Notes: generated by a model not told the origin, from the letters alone. A stretch of 45,418 bases of DNA from Burkholderiaceae bacterium (GCA_947472645.1 CANJBQ010000023.1:1-45418), one strand, 5' to 3'. Positions 1 through 8,391 are shown, counted from the stretch's first letter. A program made the numbers and translations.

Positions 1-150
1 CAACCATGTTCGGCCTCACAGTGCCTTGGGTTATCGACCACCAGCACCACAAACTCAAGTACCGAAAATCATCCACAATCAACCCATCATGATCCAATGA
101 TAAGATATGAATACTCTCTTTAATCGTGGTACTAAATTAACATCAGTTCA
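1..150 (+). mobile_element. IS3-like element, right-end remnant (copy A)
   Basis: This stretch matches the right-hand part of the element at 41130-41486: the end of a transposase frame (GYRPPAP-like, here degraded), then a shared segment reading AATCAACCCATCATGATCC, and a terminal repeat ending ACATCAGTTCA at 150. The copy probably continues left of the window. The reading frame is broken, so it is a remnant. Confidence 0.75.
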
Positions 151-177
151 GCCGCTTTCCTGCAACTCACATTTTTT

Positions 178-300
178 ATGCTTATCTTTATTGTTAGTCT
201 TCTGATTGTCTTAACTCTTTTTAGGGAGGAAGTCACCTCTGATATTTGGGGTATATTTTTTATTGGCATAATAATGGCTGTTCTTTTAGTGAAGACTTAA
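178..300 (+). CDS. possible 40-residue two-helix membrane peptide
   Basis: An ATG frame encodes a very hydrophobic peptide with two predicted membrane helices (residues 1-15 and 23-38) separated by a charged REEVTSD linker. I see no ribosome binding site, and it lies just downstream of an IS remnant. The two-helix pattern is the only support. It may be chance in AT-rich DNA. No function is suggested. Confidence 0.22.
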   Translation: MLIFIVSLLIVLTLFREEVTSDIWGIFFIGIIMAVLLVKT

Positions 301-390
301 ATATATTCACCTGAATATTATTCAGAGTATTTATCCTATCAGTAATTATGGAATAAGAAAAATGATCCAGATTACGTTGATTGCATTCAA

Positions 391-1611
391 TTAGGTTAAT
401 TCAATACCTCTTTTCTTCAGTTGGTAATCAAATACGGATTTACCAATTTGTCGATGTGATATAGGATAGGCGACGGTGATACTGACAATAGAAAGTAGGG
501 CGATGTTGTAATTTCCGGTCAGTTCAAAAATAATAACGACACAGGCAAAAGGCGCCCCAATGGTTGACGCAATCATGGTTGCAGCACCAACGCCTAAAAA
601 CAAGGCGCCACCATTACCAATAATGACATCCATTGCGCCACCTAACATTGAACCAATGAATAGCGCCGGACCAAAAACTCCCCCAAAAAATCCAAAACCT
701 AAACAGAGTGGCGTCATAATGATTTTAAAAAGACATAGAACAATTAATAGTCCTAAGGAGAGTTTTCCGGCTAGTGCTAAAGAAATGGTACTCATACCTG
801 TCCCTAATAAATGCGGAAGCATTGGGGAGAGGATAAACAAAATAAGCGCTGGAATAAGCGGCCTCAATTCAGGAGTAATTTTGAGGACTTTTGCTATTTT
901 GCCCATTTCTGGAATGAGATACATATAGAGTGAAATAATGACGCCACAAAGAACGCCCAATAAAATACAAAGACCTATGTTTTGTATTGAAAAATCAAAT
1001 AGGGTGTCTATTGGGAAAAAACGATGATTATCCAATATCAGATAAGACAGAGCATAGGATGAAAAAGTACCGATTAAAATAGGGAAAATGCCCTCTTTAG
1101 AAAATCTTCTTAAGATAGCTTCTTGAGAGAAAATGGCTGCCCCGATCGGAATAGAGAAAATAGCTGAAACAGCTGACCCTGCACCAATACTGACAATGAG
1201 ACTTTTATTCAAATGCTTAAATTGATGACTTAACCATGCACTGATACAGCCACCAAAGTGGACTAAGGGTCCAAAAATCCCAACAGAAGCACCGCCACTT
1301 AAACTGACCAAAGTTAATAAGACTGTTAAAAAACCATCTTTTAAGTTAGGGTTGTTTCCTTGGTTTGCGGCCAGAATAATATCTGGGGGGCCATTTGGCC
1401 TGTTTTCCTCTAATCTTTTTAAGATTTGGCCAGCAATGATTGCCGCAATAAAAAGGGCAATACCAATCTTGTAACTATAGATATCGAGATGAAAGCTTAA
1501 CTCAGTCGGTAGGTTTGGCATCCACCAGGATGTTATCCATCCTACCACCTTGAAAAACCCAAGAGCACAGATGCCGACAATCATGCCAATGAATATTGAA
1601 CTTAAAATCAC
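391..1611 (-). CDS. ClC-type chloride channel/antiporter family protein
   Basis: This 406-residue polytopic membrane protein has the ClC fold signatures: an AGSAVSAIFSIPIGAA segment near residues 144-159, an SQEAIL segment near 162-167 where CLC-ec1 carries its internal glutamate, and GFGFFGGVFGP at about 305-315. The start is GTG at 1611, preceded by AAGGG at good spacing; an ATG at 1584 is the alternative. Two signature sites differ from the family. The GREGP motif reads GIFGP (111-115), so the external gating glutamate is a phenylalanine, and GSGIP reads roughly PNGPP (72-76). Ion choice and coupling are therefore uncertain. It is divergent from the MarR gene at 1765, which may regulate it (inference). 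Confidence 0.85.
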   Translation of the reverse strand: MILSSIFIGMIVGICALGFFKVVGWITSWWMPNLPTELSFHLDIYSYKIGIALFIAAIIAGQILKRLEENRPNGPPDIILAANQGNNPNLKDGFLTVLLTLVSLSGGASVGIFGPLVHFGGCISAWLSHQFKHLNKSLIVSIGAGSAVSAIFSIPIGAAIFSQEAILRRFSKEGIFPILIGTFSSYALSYLILDNHRFFPIDTLFDFSIQNIGLCILLGVLCGVIISLYMYLIPEMGKIAKVLKITPELRPLIPALILFILSPMLPHLLGTGMSTISLALAGKLSLGLLIVLCLFKIIMTPLCLGFGFFGGVFGPALFIGSMLGGAMDVIIGNGGALFLGVGAATMIASTIGAPFACVVIIFELTGNYNIALLSIVSITVAYPISHRQIGKSVFDYQLKKRGIELT

Positions 1612-1764
1612 ACAAACCCTTCAAAGTAAAAGTATTAAAAGCGAGACAGATCAACTGGCGAATGAAGATAGAGGTAATAATGATTTGATCAAGTACTATT
1701 TTAAGGCTTTAATTAACTATTATTGATATGGTATCCAAAAACCTCTCCCACATAAGCGCTAAAC

Positions 1765-2235
1765 ATGAAAAATAGTCTGGATTTAGCGGTTCTCCAAAAA
1801 TTCCGTATCTTAGTACAGGAAGCTCAGAATCATTCTGATCGGATAAAGAAAAAAACAGGCGTCAGTGGGGCTCAATTGTGGGTATTACAAGAAGTAAGTG
1901 AACAACCAGATATGACGATTAATCAAATAGCAAAAAAGATGGCGATGAATCAATCGACCGTTAGTACTCTTGCTGATCAATTGACACAAGGAGGTTATTT
2001 AACTAAAGAACCCTATATTCGAGATAAAAGAAGTCTAATGGTGAATTTAACGCCTGCAGGAGTGAAATTGTTAAAGAAATCACCGGAGCCTCATAAAGGA
2101 CTGATGCCATTTATCCTATCTAAATCAAGTGAAAAAGAATTATTAGTCTTAGATAAAGCGCTGTCAAAAATGATTCTTCACGTACCCAAAGCACATCAGG
2201 AATATGCCAAAGAGCCTTTGCCTTTTACCCGCTAA
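1765..2235 (+). CDS. MarR-family transcriptional regulator
   Basis: This 156-residue protein has a MarR winged helix-turn-helix: the recognition part is MTINQIAKKMAMNQSTVS (about residues 50-67) and the wing carries the family DKRS signature (about 88-91), followed by LTPAGVKLL. MarR proteins bind as dimers to short palindromes and usually respond to small ligands. The gene is divergent from the ClC gene, with about 150 bases between them, so the shared intergenic region is the natural operator site (inference). I see no ligand clue. Confidence 0.88.
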   Translation: MKNSLDLAVLQKFRILVQEAQNHSDRIKKKTGVSGAQLWVLQEVSEQPDMTINQIAKKMAMNQSTVSTLADQLTQGGYLTKEPYIRDKRSLMVNLTPAGVKLLKKSPEPHKGLMPFILSKSSEKELLVLDKALSKMILHVPKAHQEYAKEPLPFTR

Positions 2236-2252
2236 GACTTTCGTCTTAGGGT
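2227..2252 (+). terminator. hairpin overlapping the MarR stop codon
   Basis: CTAAGAC and GTCTTAG pair around a TTTC loop, extended by ACCC/GGGT. No clear T-run follows, so terminator activity is uncertain. Confidence 0.4.
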
Positions 2253-2383
2253 ATTACCTAGCTTAAAGATCTAGAAACGAGTTGCTAAATTAAATTGAGT
2301 AGAATATATTGAAACCAATAGGATTTAGTGTGGGTGTTTAATCGATTTGAGTATGAATTGATAATCAAAAAATTGGGAGTCGT

Positions 2384-3130
2384 ATGATGACGCAGAAAAT
2401 AGACCAAGTAGAAGTTAATCAGGTGAATATTTCTAAAAATCGAAGAAGAATTTTCGAACTAGATACAACACTTCAAGATAACAATTTTCAGACATTAAAT
2501 ATTTGCGCCATGATTGAAGAAAATCGTGAGGCAATATTAAAAAACTATGCTGCGACGTATGTTGGTAATCGGCAGCTCATTAATGCCAATCGTGCGATGA
2601 TTTTGAAGAATCGTATGACGGTTCTGGCAGAGCTGAAAACTGAAGGAGATGTTCAAGCGAATTTCAAGTCCTCGCTGATGAATCAAGCAGCGATCGAATT
2701 TATGGAGGTTCAGGCGAAGCTTGATATCAGCGCATTGGAGGTCAGTGATTTATTGTCAAAAGCCAATGCTTTATTAATTGATGCCAATATGAAAATCATG
2801 GCAAAGAATGCTGAGCTTGTCGAATTTAATAGAAAGAATACTTCGATGAATACGGAAATTATTGAAGGAGGAATTACTGTTGCGAAAGCCACGCCAAAGA
2901 CTAATACTACCAGAATTACTTCCAATGCGAAGAGGCTAGACGCACTAGAGAAATTGGTAAATAAAGAAGCAGTATTGATCCGTACTGTTGCTGAGCGGGT
3001 CATGCTCAACAGAGCAAAGATTGAAGCTAATGCTCAAGAGATTCAAGAGCGCCGTGAATTGATTATCGAAAATCGCATCAGTATTACCAAAAATCGTCGT
3101 CGACAGAATATCCTTTCTATGGTGGGCTAA
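2384..3130 (+). CDS. coiled-coil protein with asparagine heptads, unknown function
   Basis: I do not recognise a family. The 248-residue protein has no signal peptide or membrane segment and should be almost entirely helical. Asparagine, often as Asn-Arg, recurs every seven residues in three blocks: positions 47, 54, 62, 69, 76; 128, 135, 142, 149; and 209, 216, 230, 237. Isoleucine or leucine sits about four residues later, for example in NRAKIEANAQEIQERR. This is a long coiled coil with a polar core position. The start ATG (2384 or 2387) follows GGGAG. It is followed by a good terminator and then a PilZ gene. A structural or scaffold role is possible but only inferred. Confidence 0.75.
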   Translation: MMTQKIDQVEVNQVNISKNRRRIFELDTTLQDNNFQTLNICAMIEENREAILKNYAATYVGNRQLINANRAMILKNRMTVLAELKTEGDVQANFKSSLMNQAAIEFMEVQAKLDISALEVSDLLSKANALLIDANMKIMAKNAELVEFNRKNTSMNTEIIEGGITVAKATPKTNTTRITSNAKRLDALEKLVNKEAVLIRTVAERVMLNRAKIEANAQEIQERRELIIENRISITKNRRRQNILSMVG

Positions 3131-3165
3131 TCCACTTAGTTGTATCAAATGGACTTTAGATATTC

Positions 3166-3188
3166 AAACCACTCTTCGGGGTGGTTTT
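3166..3188 (+). terminator. rho-independent terminator
   Basis: AAACCACTC and GGGTGGTTT pair around a TTCG tetraloop, followed by TTTTG. It ends the transcript of the asparagine-heptad gene. Confidence 0.75.
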
Positions 3189-3258
3189 GCGTTAATATTA
3201 CTCACAGTAGGGTATAACACGATTGACTGAAATTTAAGCATCGATTAGCTTTTAAAGA

Positions 3259-4020
3259 ATGATGCCACAAATTTTCCCGCCTGTTTCATCGAAAATAATC
3301 CAACGCGACTATGCTATACAACCTCGACATGTAAATAGAGTTTTAGGGCGAGAGTTTGAAAGAAACCCCATTGTTGGCATTTATGGGCTAGAAAATTGGT
3401 TAACACCTTATGTAGCTACCGCTCTTCATGCTGATCAGGCGGTTTTAGTTTTCAAACCCGAGAAAATTCCGCTGAAAGAGTTGGCGCAGATGATTGATAC
3501 CCAAAAAATCATGGTCATATGTACTGAAAATGCTAAGTATCAATTTACCGTAAAAAATATAAAGATTGATAAAGGAGGCCTTATTATTTGTAGCCTTCCG
3601 ACAGATCTTTATATGGTTCAACGGCGAGATGGATTCCGTGTTAGCCCTCCACCAGATGAGTCTTTTAAATTAATTGTAGGACTGGGTGCAGCGCAAGAGT
3701 TATTAACCAATGTTGTTAACGTTAGTAGAAATGGACTTCAACTCGATATGCGTGCCGGCGTCACGGAAGTCTCAGTTGGGGGTTATTGGCATACTTGTTA
3801 CTTTGAGAGGCAATCATCGTCTTCTGCAAATTTTAATTTACAGATTCAACATTCTTGTCAGGGTAATGATGTTGCCCGATTACGAGTCGGTTGCAAGTTA
3901 TATGAACCAACTACCCAAACATTAAAAGAGTTTGAGAATATCGTCGATACTATTTCGCGTGCAAGGCTCATGGCAAATTTAAAGAAGTGGTATTTGGATT
4001 TAGATTGGTGGAATGGCTAA
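3259..4020 (+). CDS. YcgR-like PilZ-domain c-di-GMP receptor (copy 1)
   Basis: This 253-residue protein has an N-terminal YcgR-like half and a C-terminal PilZ domain. The PilZ signature is complete: RDGFR (the RxxxR motif, near residue 122) and NVSRNG (the [D/N]xSxxG motif, near 154). YcgR proteins bind c-di-GMP and slow or bias the flagellar motor; that role here is inferred from family and flagellar context. A second copy at 10146-10919 is similar along its whole length. The ATGATG start leaves two possible initiation codons. No operon partner is obvious, since a terminator lies upstream and the next gene is on the other strand. Confidence 0.85.
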   Translation: MMPQIFPPVSSKIIQRDYAIQPRHVNRVLGREFERNPIVGIYGLENWLTPYVATALHADQAVLVFKPEKIPLKELAQMIDTQKIMVICTENAKYQFTVKNIKIDKGGLIICSLPTDLYMVQRRDGFRVSPPPDESFKLIVGLGAAQELLTNVVNVSRNGLQLDMRAGVTEVSVGGYWHTCYFERQSSSSANFNLQIQHSCQGNDVARLRVGCKLYEPTTQTLKEFENIVDTISRARLMANLKKWYLDLDWWNG

Positions 4021-4211
4021 ATTCATAGACCGTGGCATTCCATGCAGTTTCTGATATCCTTAGGTAGCTTATTGTACTCTATATTTGCACTAGAACTTTA
4101 CTCATGCTTTGCTGAACGCCATGTCTGCAGAGGAATAGAGCCAAGCCTGAGAGATCGATGCATAATTCAGTTGCCATAGCTCATTTGCAAGATATAGCCT
4201 ACATCGCAAGC

Positions 4212-4907
4212 TTATTTTATAGAAGAATTTGTAAAAATCAGTGTGATTTGATTTTGGTTTGAGCCGGTTTTACTATAGACACGGCGGTACCCATGATCCT
4301 GAAAAATTCCCCAATGCATGGGTATGTTATACACAATATACACAGGAATTTTGCCGATTTTATTTAAGAGTTCATTCAACATGGGTTCTTCAAATGGGTT
4401 AAATAAATAAATAATTAAAGGTTTTTTTAAAGCCAAAAAATGAAAATCTTTCGCATTACAATGTACGAAATTACCCTCATTTTTAAATAATTTTTGATGG
4501 TTTCTTTTGGCCGTATCAATGAATGGCAAATAATAGTCTAATCCCATCACAGGTTGTTGAACCTGGCTTTTTTTATTCAACATTGTCCATAGAAGACAAA
4601 CCTTTCCTTTGCCACAGCCTACATCAATAAATAGATGGTCAATAAAGCGATGTTGGAGCAAATTCCGCAATACTTGATGTGCGTTTTTTACTTCACTTGA
4701 CCAAGAAGCATAGTAGGCTTTACCATGATCGAGTGAAGTTGCGTTGAGAAAGTCCTTGAGTTCAACGCGCTCACTGGTTTGGACGCCATGAACCATATCG
4801 AATAGGACGCGCTCTTTTAAATTATAGATGCTGTAAATTGAACGCTTAAATAGGGAACGTATTTTACGAAGTGCTGATTGACAAAAGCTAAAAAAAGACA
4901 CAATCAC
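4212..4907 (-). CDS. class I SAM-dependent methyltransferase
   Basis: The 231-residue protein has a Rossmann methyltransferase motif I (FIDVGCGKGKVCLL, about residues 94-107) and an acidic residue at the end of the next strand (MGLDYY). A later YLFNPFEEPM segment occupies the motif IV region. It has a basic N-terminus. The substrate is unknown. The start is uncertain: GTG at 4907 or GTG at 4901, with an AAGAG just upstream. It precedes nothing co-directional, since the small gene at 4947-5186 lies upstream on the same strand and could share a transcript. Confidence 0.75.
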   Translation of the reverse strand: MIVSFFSFCQSALRKIRSLFKRSIYSIYNLKERVLFDMVHGVQTSERVELKDFLNATSLDHGKAYYASWSSEVKNAHQVLRNLLQHRFIDHLFIDVGCGKGKVCLLWTMLNKKSQVQQPVMGLDYYLPFIDTAKRNHQKLFKNEGNFVHCNAKDFHFLALKKPLIIYLFNPFEEPMLNELLNKIGKIPVYIVYNIPMHWGIFQDHGYRRVYSKTGSNQNQITLIFTNSSIK

Positions 4908-4946
4908 TCTTAGGATATTGAATACTTTTAATTACATCACAACAGA

Positions 4947-5186
4947 TTAAGGAACTTTATTCCAAGAGGCGTTCGAGTGATACAGATTACCTCCTGAGGA
5001 AATCAAAATACTTGTTGGTGAAATGTGAAGAATAGCTGCAGGTGATTGTGGTGGGTTTTCCGATGACTCAACTGAATCCTTGGGTAGGACTGTATCTTTA
5101 GCTTGGTTGACTGAATCAGTCACTAAAGGGGCACTACTTTTTGGATAACCCAAGGAATAACTTAGCGCATGATTGATGTTCATCAA
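4947..5186 (-). CDS. small protein with C-terminal SSGGNLY motif (paralogue 1)
   Basis: The 79-residue protein has a polar, Ser/Pro-rich N-terminal part and a conserved C-terminus, with SPAAILHISPTSILISSGG followed by NLYHS and a tryptophan. The protein at 20336-20593, inside the flagellar cluster, ends in the same pattern (SPAAIISLSSTNIILSSGG, NLYQS, Trp). No signal peptide, membrane helix or known domain is visible. A perfect sigma-28 -10 element (GCCGATAA) lies about 130 bases upstream on the same strand. A flagellum-associated role is inferred from that and from the paralogue's location. Confidence 0.7.
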   Translation of the reverse strand: MMNINHALSYSLGYPKSSAPLVTDSVNQAKDTVLPKDSVESSENPPQSPAAILHISPTSILISSGGNLYHSNASWNKVP

Positions 5187-5315
5187 ATTTCAGTTAAATT
5201 CTATAAAAGTTAGTTTATACACCTAATATATATTAAAAATGAATTTTAGGAAACAAGCCTACTATGTATGGCAGTATCTTAATAATTGTAGAAAATAAGA
5301 GCTGGGGACTTGCAT

Positions 5316-5340
5316 TTATCGGCTGAAATCCCAGAATGTA
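5316..5340 (-). promoter_or_regulatory. possible sigma-28 (FliA) promoter for the SSGGNLY gene
   Basis: On the minus strand GCCGATAA (5323 to 5316) matches the FliA -10 consensus exactly. The -35 side is poor (TACATTCT, with a spacer that is too short). It points to the gene starting at 5186. Confidence 0.35.
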
Positions 5341-5420
5341 GGGGTAGAATTGACGGGTAACATATAAGATATACTTTGATATTAGCTTTCCTGGAACCCA
5401 ATTGCTATCTTTTCTGATCA

Positions 5421-6050
5421 ATGAAAAATATTAAACCCCTATGCCTAGGCATCCTTTTGGTAGGCTTGCTACAATCTGGTTGTTCAAAAAAAGAAGTACC
5501 CTCAACTGAATTGGTAGCCGATAAGGTGAATAAAGAACTCCAAGAGTTCATTGGGAAAGAGCCCGAATCTTATGAGTTTGTCGAGTTAGATCCCATTTTT
5601 ATCAACTTACCCAACCAGAATGGAAAAGGGGGTGAGCAATTTCTTTCAGTCGTCATCAATATCAAGCTCAAAAATACCTCCCTAAATAGTAGAATTGAGA
5701 CAGAGAAATTTTTGATTCGAGACCGCGTAACGAAAACTCTATCTCTCAGGGAGCCAAAAGAATTGGCAGATATATCCAATAGGGAAACAGTGGCAAAAGA
5801 GGTCTCACTGGTCCTTAATGCTATTTTTGAGCCTGAGCTTACCCAAGCTTACCTCACTTATCATAAAGACGAGTTCAATGATGCTGAAAATCTCATTCGG
5901 CTGCAAAAAGCAGGGGTTTTACCGCCTGATTTGGGGACGAATACCCATTTAAATGATCAAACAATTGAATTGATGAAGAAGATGAACGATTCCATTTTTC
6001 CCGTTAAAGGGATTCTTTTTAAAGATTTTCAAATGAATCGCAGTAGTTAA
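5421..6050 (+). CDS. FliL-like lipoprotein
   Basis: The 209-residue protein begins with a lipoprotein signal (hydrophobic core, then LLQSGCSKK; the lipobox is imperfect, with Gln at -3). The rest resembles FliL: YEFVELDPIFINL at the domain start (about 51-63), a long amphipathic part with IRDRVTKTLS, a helix ending VLNAIF, and a C-terminal GILFKDFQMN typical of FliL ends. Classical FliL is anchored by a membrane helix and supports stator function; a lipid anchor would put this one on a membrane face in the periplasm. An extra segment of about 60 residues interrupts the usual C-terminal part. Its stop is one base from the opposing M23 gene. Confidence 0.75.
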   Translation: MKNIKPLCLGILLVGLLQSGCSKKEVPSTELVADKVNKELQEFIGKEPESYEFVELDPIFINLPNQNGKGGEQFLSVVINIKLKNTSLNSRIETEKFLIRDRVTKTLSLREPKELADISNRETVAKEVSLVLNAIFEPELTQAYLTYHKDEFNDAENLIRLQKAGVLPPDLGTNTHLNDQTIELMKKMNDSIFPVKGILFKDFQMNRSS

Positions 6051-6051
6051 A

Positions 6052-6984
6052 TCAATGACTGCTTTGCATTCCAGGAAGCATCACCAGAGGATTCGTGAAT
6101 TGATTACCTTGCAGAATTTCATAATGTAAATGAGGACCGGTTGATCTGCCTGTAGTGCCAACTTGGGCAATAGGTTGATTTTGCAGGACACGAGCTCCTG
6201 GAGTTACCAAGATTTTGCTGGTATGTGCATAACGTGTTTTTAGTCCATTCCCATGAGCCACTTCAACAGATAGCCCATAAAATCCGTTCCATCCCGCTTG
6301 CACCACTATCCCTCCAGCTGTAGCATATATGATGGTTCCTATTGGCGCCGCAAAATCTAATCCGGTATGTAATGAGGGAGCATTATTAAAGGGATCCATG
6401 CGCATTCCGTAACCACTCGATAAATGACCACTTTCCTTGATCGGGTAGGCAATCGGTTGACGTTCAATCCAATTCATTTCATCCGACCAACTATGGAGTT
6501 TTTCATTTAGATGTTGATTAGAGCTTTCTAGAACGGCCGAATAACGCTCAAAAATATTTTTCAAGTCTGCTAAAGAACCTATCGTGGGTGGAATAAAAGG
6601 CCCCCCTGACGCATCTGTCGCCATCCTTTCATGCAAGACTTTATTTTTCATTGTTGGATTGGTATCGAGAACGTACTGAGGCACATTGAGTTGAAGTAGC
6701 TTTTTATTGATGTCTTCAAGCGCTTTTAACTTCTTTTTATTTTCGGCGAATTGTGCCTGAATTTTTTTTACATAATTCAGATAATGTTCTTTGTCTGGAA
6801 GATTATCGGCATTAAAGTCGATATTAGCGAGCTCGGCTTGGCGGTTATTTTCGTATATATGTGCAAAAAATAATCCCCCCCATATTAAAATGAAAATTAA
6901 ACAAATAATCAAGAACAATGAGCGATAACCTACGTGAAGTGTTCGGATTTGACGGACAGGCCCATCAATAAATATGATTTGCAT
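6052..6984 (-). CDS. M23-family peptidoglycan endopeptidase, membrane anchored
   Basis: The 310-residue protein has one N-terminal membrane helix (about 24-46), a coiled-coil stalk (about 60-105) and a C-terminal LytM/M23 domain (about 190-300). The zinc ligands are visible: His in SLHTGLDFAAP with its downstream Asp, and the HLHYE motif near the end. It cleaves peptidoglycan cross-links, or acts with other hydrolases, from the inner membrane. It starts nine bases after the bactofilin gene, a pairing known for control of cell shape in Proteobacteria. Confidence 0.9.
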   Translation of the reverse strand: MQIIFIDGPVRQIRTLHVGYRSLFLIICLIFILIWGGLFFAHIYENNRQAELANIDFNADNLPDKEHYLNYVKKIQAQFAENKKKLKALEDINKKLLQLNVPQYVLDTNPTMKNKVLHERMATDASGGPFIPPTIGSLADLKNIFERYSAVLESSNQHLNEKLHSWSDEMNWIERQPIAYPIKESGHLSSGYGMRMDPFNNAPSLHTGLDFAAPIGTIIYATAGGIVVQAGWNGFYGLSVEVAHGNGLKTRYAHTSKILVTPGARVLQNQPIAQVGTTGRSTGPHLHYEILQGNQFTNPLVMLPGMQSSH

Positions 6985-6993
6985 AGGGTATTT

Positions 6994-7431
6994 TTAGGCC
7001 TGACTTGATTTTTGTTTGACTTGGTCAATGACTAAATGGGTTGCAGCTTCTACCCCGGTACTATCGTTAATCTTATTTAATTGGCCTTTGATATTTGCAC
7101 CAGCCTCCATGCTGATATTGACGTAGTTAATGTCGCCGTTGATTTCCGCTGTACTCAATACCTCAACCATGTTTTGGGTAAACAGATTACCCACTACTTT
7201 GCCAGACAGAATAATGTTATCTGCTCGAATATCACCAAGAATACTTGCGCCATTTGCAACGGCCACTGTAATTTGCTTACCTTCAATTTGTAAAATATTG
7301 CCATTGATAATGCCGTCAATTCGAATATTCTCAGATATACTTAGGTTGCCATCAATTCGGGATGAGCTTCCAATAATTGTTTCAAAATGGGAATTGGATT
7401 TGCTAAGCACCGGTTTTTTTAAAAATGCCAT
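6994..7431 (-). CDS. bactofilin, polymer-forming cytoskeletal protein
   Basis: The 145-residue protein has the bactofilin beta-helix repeats, for example SRIDGNLSISENIRIDGII (about residues 25-43) followed by short strands with regular glycine turns. Flexible tails lie at both ends, with a short basic stretch near the N-terminus. Bactofilins polymerise without nucleotide and recruit peptidoglycan enzymes; the adjacent M23 peptidase is the likely partner. I chose ATG at 7431 because AGGAG sits five bases upstream. The alternative GTG at 7437 would overlap that site. Confidence 0.92.
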   Translation of the reverse strand: MAFLKKPVLSKSNSHFETIIGSSSRIDGNLSISENIRIDGIINGNILQIEGKQITVAVANGASILGDIRADNIILSGKVVGNLFTQNMVEVLSTAEINGDINYVNISMEAGANIKGQLNKINDSTGVEAATHLVIDQVKQKSSQA

Positions 7432-7439
7432 GGTCACTC

Positions 7440-7768
7440 CTAAGTATTTTCATCAAAAAGAAGCAATTTTTTAAGATCTAGTAAAAATATAAAATCTTAT
7501 ACAGCCTGCGCTCAAACGCTTTTTTTAGAACTGTAAAGATAACTCTAACACCCTTGAGTGGATTTGGCAATTTTATATTTCGAGTTACTATTCAAGGTAT
7601 TTAGCCATGAAATATACTTCAGTAAAATAATTAACACCTTGAAATTGCAGCTTTTATTCATAAAAAAACAGCTGTAAGAAAAAATGCCACTAAAAGACTC
7701 CTCAGTCATGAAATTTTCATTATTATGATGGATAATGATATTTATTATTTTTTTCAAGGCCTTTAGTT
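7440..7768. other. AT-rich intergenic region upstream of bactofilin
   Basis: I see no supported gene here. A minus-strand frame at 7545-7757 has only a TTG start, no ribosome binding site and no recognisable features. The region should hold the bactofilin promoter, but I cannot pinpoint it. Confidence 0.5.
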
Positions 7769-7924
7769 ATGCTTTTAGATGTTTATTTTCTTTTTTTAAC
7801 AGTAGTAGCCGTAACATTTTCGATGCCTGTTCTATGCACGAAACAGATTGCCGCTAAAGAGAGAAAAATTCGCGCCGAGCTTAAAAAGGTGGAGAGTCTA
7901 GATTTTGATAGTTTTCCTCAGTAA
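7769..7924 (+). CDS. small single-helix membrane protein, 51 residues
   Basis: This short frame encodes an N-terminal hydrophobic helix (about residues 2-22) followed by a charged, Lys/Arg/Glu-rich amphipathic tail ending in DFDSFPQ. AAGG lies about nine bases before the ATG. The layout is that of a small membrane peptide with a cytoplasmic tail. I do not recognise it. Confidence 0.45.
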   Translation: MLLDVYFLFLTVVAVTFSMPVLCTKQIAAKERKIRAELKKVESLDFDSFPQ

Positions 7925-7974
7925 GTCGCCAACTCATTTCAATAGGGCGTCAGGTTAACGGTAGCAAAAAAGGT

Positions 7975-8205
7975 TTAGGCTTCAGAGCGACGGCGAGGTT
8001 GTTTCTCGTGCTTTAATGTAATTGTATAAAAAAAGTAAACCATCACAAAATACCAAAAAAAACATACCACTATAGAGAATATCAGATTCAAAAATGTAGC
8101 CGATTGGGTATCTAAGTCATGATCTTTTTTTGAAATATTATATGAAAAAAAGTACATCAATATGAATGCCATTGCGCATGAAATTAAGTACAACGACATA
8201 AACAT
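7975..8205 (-). CDS. small two-helix membrane protein, 76 residues
   Basis: Two clear membrane helices (about residues 3-21 and 42-62) flank a charged SKKDHDLDTQ loop, and the tail is basic (KHEKQPRRRSE). AGGAG lies six to seven bases before the ATG, a strong initiation site that supports a real gene. It is convergent with the 51-residue gene. I do not recognise a family. Confidence 0.6.
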   Translation of the reverse strand: MFMSLYLISCAMAFILMYFFSYNISKKDHDLDTQSATFLNLIFSIVVCFFWYFVMVYFFYTITLKHEKQPRRRSEA

Positions 8206-8253
8206 TGGGGCTCCTAAATAAACTGTATATCGATTAAGCTACGTTCGCTTCCA

Positions 8254-8391
8254 TCAACGTCTCCAGGGGCAATCAAAACTTCTATCGATCCCCGCAGCAT
8301 AGTCGTGATAACGCATACCATTACATACGGTTAAATTGATAACAACGTATAGTGTAATTAACATGCAAGCAAATAGGAGTATTTTTTTCAT
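8254..8391 (-). CDS. small secreted or membrane-anchored peptide, 45 residues
   Basis: From ATG at 8391 the product begins MKKILLFACMLITLY, a typical signal or anchor sequence. A short polar part follows with two cysteines (TVCNGM and DCPW) that could pair after export. A longer frame from 8460 adds residues that precede the hydrophobic stretch and looks less likely. No clear ribosome binding site is visible. Unknown function. Confidence 0.4.
   Translation of the reverse strand: MKKILLFACMLITLYVVINLTVCNGMRYHDYAAGIDRSFDCPWRR

Noticed and set aside
560..928. 122-codon frame antisense to the ClC gene.
   Set aside because: It is a shadow of a clearly conserved membrane protein on the other strand.
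7545..7757. 70-codon minus-strand frame.
   Set aside because: It starts with TTG, has no ribosome binding site and looks like chance in AT-rich DNA.
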